From NCBI GenBank assembly GCA_027563935.2, contig CM050446.2:123334499-123398498 (forward strand): DNA of 64,000 bases, given 5' to 3'. This document shows, one piece after another, positions 61,083 through 64,000 of the stretch; the first letter of the stretch is position 1; each line of letters starts with the position of its first letter. The notes below the pieces were generated by a model. It ran no database searches, was not told the DNA's origin, and worked only from the letters and a program-made list of their open reading frames with translations. The position numbers were made by a program, and so were the translations under genes. Source of the DNA: Costus lasius. Lineage: Eukaryota; Streptophyta; Magnoliopsida; Zingiberales; Costaceae.

Positions 61083-61943
61083 GACTTCCCCTCTTTGAAA
61101 ATTTCACCTCCTGGTGAAATACTTTTGAATCGCTTCACGAGACGACCCCTTCACGCGTGACTCTTCGTTTGCTTCACGCGTGAAGTCGGAGGCGTTGATT
61201 GGAAAACAGGCTCAGCGGCTGGCATGGTGGCGAGAGGCACTGTTCATCGGCGAAGAGGCTGGGCGATGACGGAGGAAAGATGTCTGATGCAGATGATTGC
61301 AAGCCCTTCATCGCTGGCCACGCGTTCTGAAAAGAACCAGGCGACCAGCCCCGATTAACGTCGCGGGAGAGTGGCGGACATGAAAGCCAGAGATGAACGC
61401 CGACGAGCTGCTGTATGGAAGAGGTTGTTTTTTTGCAACAGGAGATGAAAAATTTGTGAGGTCGAGCGCACCTTGTTTTCCTTCATTGCTGAGTCGTGGG
61501 TTCTGAAAAGAACTAGGCGACCACAGCTCAAGATATGAACGCCAGTGGTGGATTGGAGAAGGTAGATGGCGGTGGTGTCGCTAATAGTTTAACGTGGATG
61601 CAGGTGGAAGACGATGCGTACGTTCCCTTCATCGTTGGCCGTGGGTTCTGAAGAGAACCAGGCGGCCAACTCCGGTGATAATGGGAGGTGCAATCAGGGC
61701 GGCGGTGGGTTGAGTGCTGCTGGCGAGATGGATGGCGCGAGAGGGCTGGAAGTTGGACGTTGATGCATGTGGACGATGAAGTGCATGGCTCCAGCTCCCT
61801 TCATTGCTGGCTGTGGGTTCTGAAAAGAACCAGGCGACCAGCTCCGATGAATGGCCGGGCAAACATGGCAACTATGAACGGTGGGCAATGGTGGATCGGT
61901 GTGAGAAGACAAGAGTTTCCCACGGTTTTCCTCTGATACCAAT
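61083..61943 (-). mobile_element. Array internal 9 (type B)
   Basis: 861 bp. Confidence 0.9.
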
Positions 61944-62636
61944 TGACGCGGAGAGGAGGTTGCGGGGCGAAAGTTGGAGATGCTGGAGAAAGAAGAGATG
62001 GGGAAGAAGAAAAGAGGAGAGAGGAGAAGAGGGAACCCTTAGCTTAGAAAGCTAAGGGGGAAGAGAAGGGACTACATTCCCTACCCAAACGTCACTAGGA
62101 GGAAGACACACCAACCCAATGGGTTTCCAAAAATAACTTTCTTTCAATTTGACTGAACTAAAGTGTCTATTACAATAGAAGAGAGACCTATATAAAGCTA
62201 CTTGGACGGATCAGATCGTGACACATGTCCAAGATCGGATCGTCCAATATTAACAAAATATTAAATACATCATAATGTCAAAAAAACTACGGAAAGACGG
62301 GGTACACCTCATCGTTACTTGTGTCATCAATGTTATCAGGATAAGTGTCATTAATGGCATAAGTCTCCTCGTTTCTGGTGCCATCAATGTCATACGGATA
62401 AATGTCATTGAAACCTGTATCATTAACAGTATAAGTCTCCTCATTTCTAGTGTCATCAATGTCATACGGATAAATGTCATTGAAACATGTATCATTAACA
62501 GCATAAGTCTCCTCGTTTCTGGTGCCATCAAGTCATATGGATAAATGTCATTGAAATCTATATCATTAATGGCGGCCGTCATCATAATTCGTGCAATATT
62601 AAATTTGGCATAAATACTAATTACGCTCCTGCATCA
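61944..62636 (-). repeat. Array LTR 10
   Basis: 693 bp, rightmost LTR (5' LTR of the array), followed by the target duplication CCTTG. Confidence 0.95.
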
Positions 62637-62641
62637 CCTTG

Positions 62642-64000
62642 GTTTTATGTCTCCAAATTTTCATTAAATAAATTATGACTTTTAATAGTCTACACATTAG
62701 AATTTTTAATTAAAGAAATATATTATTGTTATTTATGAAAGTTACTCATTTTTTGAAATTATTTCTACCAATGCTTGCAAAAGTACTATGAACCATGTAA
62801 GTGAAAAATGTTATTAATTCATTTTTGTCTTGGTTGAAATGAACAAAATGATCTTTTCATTGGAAATTTTCTCCTCCTCCTTCTATTATCAACTATATTA
62901 GTATGTGATAACTCGGGACAAAAACATGTTAGTGTGTGTGCGAGTTTTGTCAAAGTTCGATCCAATTGGGTTTTAAAAATTCTCTCCCACACTCAACCCC
63001 ATAGGGAAACTCAGCAATGACACAAGTAATGGTGAATGGCGATGAAGACAAGTAGCGAGCACCTAGGTCAAGGGGCGAATGGCGTGAGCAATTTTGGCTA
63101 ATGTTAGACTTTTATAAACTTCAAATAAAAAACTAAAATAAAGATAAAATAACAAAAAAAAATAAACTTAAGATTTATTCTAATATTTTATATTCATAAA
63201 GTATATGAATAATTTGAGAATAACATTTGGTATATGGATGTTAGTGTGCAATAATTGACAATAAAAAAAAAGTCAGGAGTAGAGGAGAGATTGGTGCATT
63301 GATTGAAATCAGTGGTCTAACAATAATGTTGCCAGCCAAGGCAAGCTAATCATTAGCTATGCCTTTCACTATCAACGCCACCAGTTTTGCTTTCCCCTGT
63401 GCTTATCTCCTCTTTGAAACTAAGCTTTGTTGGATGTCAATCCTCTCCACCCGAACTCAGAAGAGAAAAGTCCACACACATTGTGGTGGGGAATGAATAA
63501 TCGACACGGGCCACCTGCATTGATTACTCACACTGTTTCTTATAATAATACGGTATGTGATGGATTTGACAAAGTCCAATTCAATGATCGAGCTATTACA
63601 AGTTTTGAAAAAAAAATATAAAAATTCAATTTGGTCCAATTTTAAAAACTTATTTACATACTCCCGGAGGTTCGACTTTTCTTAAGTTTAGCATAAAAAA
63701 TGTATTTTTTAAAAAAATTTAATTTAGTCCTTGAAGATATTTTTTAAAAAATTAATATAATAATTATTTCTTCATTCAAAGCAATATAGTAATAACATCA
63801 ACCCCTTGAATGACAAGACATCTCTAGGTCAAACTAGAACCTTTAGCAATGAGATGCCTAAGCGACTATTTATTAATTAGTTGATATCACTTTATAACTA
63901 AACTTGTTCATTTGTCTATCTAATCAAGTTTAATTAGCATTCTTATCAAAATTATTTATATATAGATCAAATATTCCTTAAATTTATTTATTTTTTGGCG
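62642..64000. other. AT-rich stretch without a gene
   Basis: Right flank of the array. It has many homopolymer A/T runs. Short open frames (for example 63427-63621) show no domain and no splice context that I can support. Confidence 0.5.

Larger units (their letters stand above)
40010..62636 (-). mobile_element. Tandem array of a non-autonomous copia-type LTR element: 10 LTRs, 9 internals
   Basis: Ten LTRs (mostly 693-695 bp, TGATGCAG..GCGTCA on the minus strand) alternate with nine internal domains (839-863 bp), all in minus orientation. Each LTR is followed, after 2 bp, by the primer site TGGTATCAGAGG, and preceded by purine tract AAAGAGGGGAAGTC. The whole block is flanked by one 5-bp duplication, CCTTG (40005-40009 and 62637-62641). 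No gag, RT or integrase is present in any unit, so it depends on another element. A later insertion (47642-55688) splits internal 5. Open frames on both strands arise because sub-repeats are multiples of three; I do not consider them genes. Confidence 0.95.

Noticed and set aside
40340..62544. Repeated ORFs of 75-205 codons on both strands in the array (MSKKLRK-, MTFIRMT-, MVSEENRE-, MPCLPRHS- type)
   Set aside because: They recur with every unit, overlap on both strands, depend on sub-repeats of length divisible by three, and one starts inside the primer-binding site. No protein motif.
63427..63621. ORF near the right edge
   Set aside because: No domain, no splice sites, surrounded by AT-rich non-coding DNA.

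Overview
This is nuclear DNA from a flowering plant. It has spliced plant-type genes, phytocyanin and DUF1677 genes found only in plants, and plant retrotransposon lineages (Athila/Tat and Tekay/Del-like Ty3, Ty1-copia, SMART/TRIM) primed from initiator-Met tRNA. The GC-rich coding sequence of the DUF1677 gene and the overall style suggest a monocot, but I cannot name a species. No rRNA, tRNA, organellar or bacterial sequence was recognised.

Layout. 1-3543: 3' part and 3' LTR of an Athila/Tat-like Ty3 element. 3.5-5.5 kb: GC-rich debris, a duplicated gene head, an AT-rich repeat and a Ty1-copia RT fragment. 6.0-11.6 kb: broken USP/U-box-type protein kinase gene whose large intron is filled with satellites. 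12.0-15.3 kb: fragment of a conserved gene on the minus strand, and a large inverted repeat that duplicates its 5' region and encloses a ~14-copy satellite. 15.3-23.3 kb: AT-rich repeat, a small frameshifted gene, a short Ty1-copia remnant, a MITE and a ~1.1 kb direct repeat. 23.6-27.1 kb: minus-strand RFC3-like gene that lacks its AAA+ ATPase core. 28.57-29.61 kb: SMART-type element beside the next promoter. 29.75-39 kb is the gene island, with four genes that look intact: a DUF829/TMEM53-like hydrolase (4 exons, an inverted pair of copia fragments in intron 2), a small plant-specific protein (3 exons), an early-nodulin-like phytocyanin (2 exons) and a DUF1677 gene (1 exon).

40010-62636 is the most striking structure. 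It is one tandem array of a non-coding Ty1-copia-type retrotransposon with ten LTRs (about 694 bp) alternating with nine internal domains (about 863 bp), all in minus orientation, and bounded by a single 5-bp target duplication, CCTTG. Internal domain 5 was later split by an 8 kb insertion (47642-55688, duplication CGACC). That insertion has a complete SMART/TRIM-like element at its left end and a chromovirus (gag, protease, RT, RNase H, integrase, chromodomain; one frameshift; 2.4 kb 3' LTR) as the rest. 62.6-64 kb is AT-rich and shows no gene.

The intact genes do not form a pathway. The window records gene fragments being broken, duplicated and interrupted by retrotransposons, next to a small conserved gene cluster.
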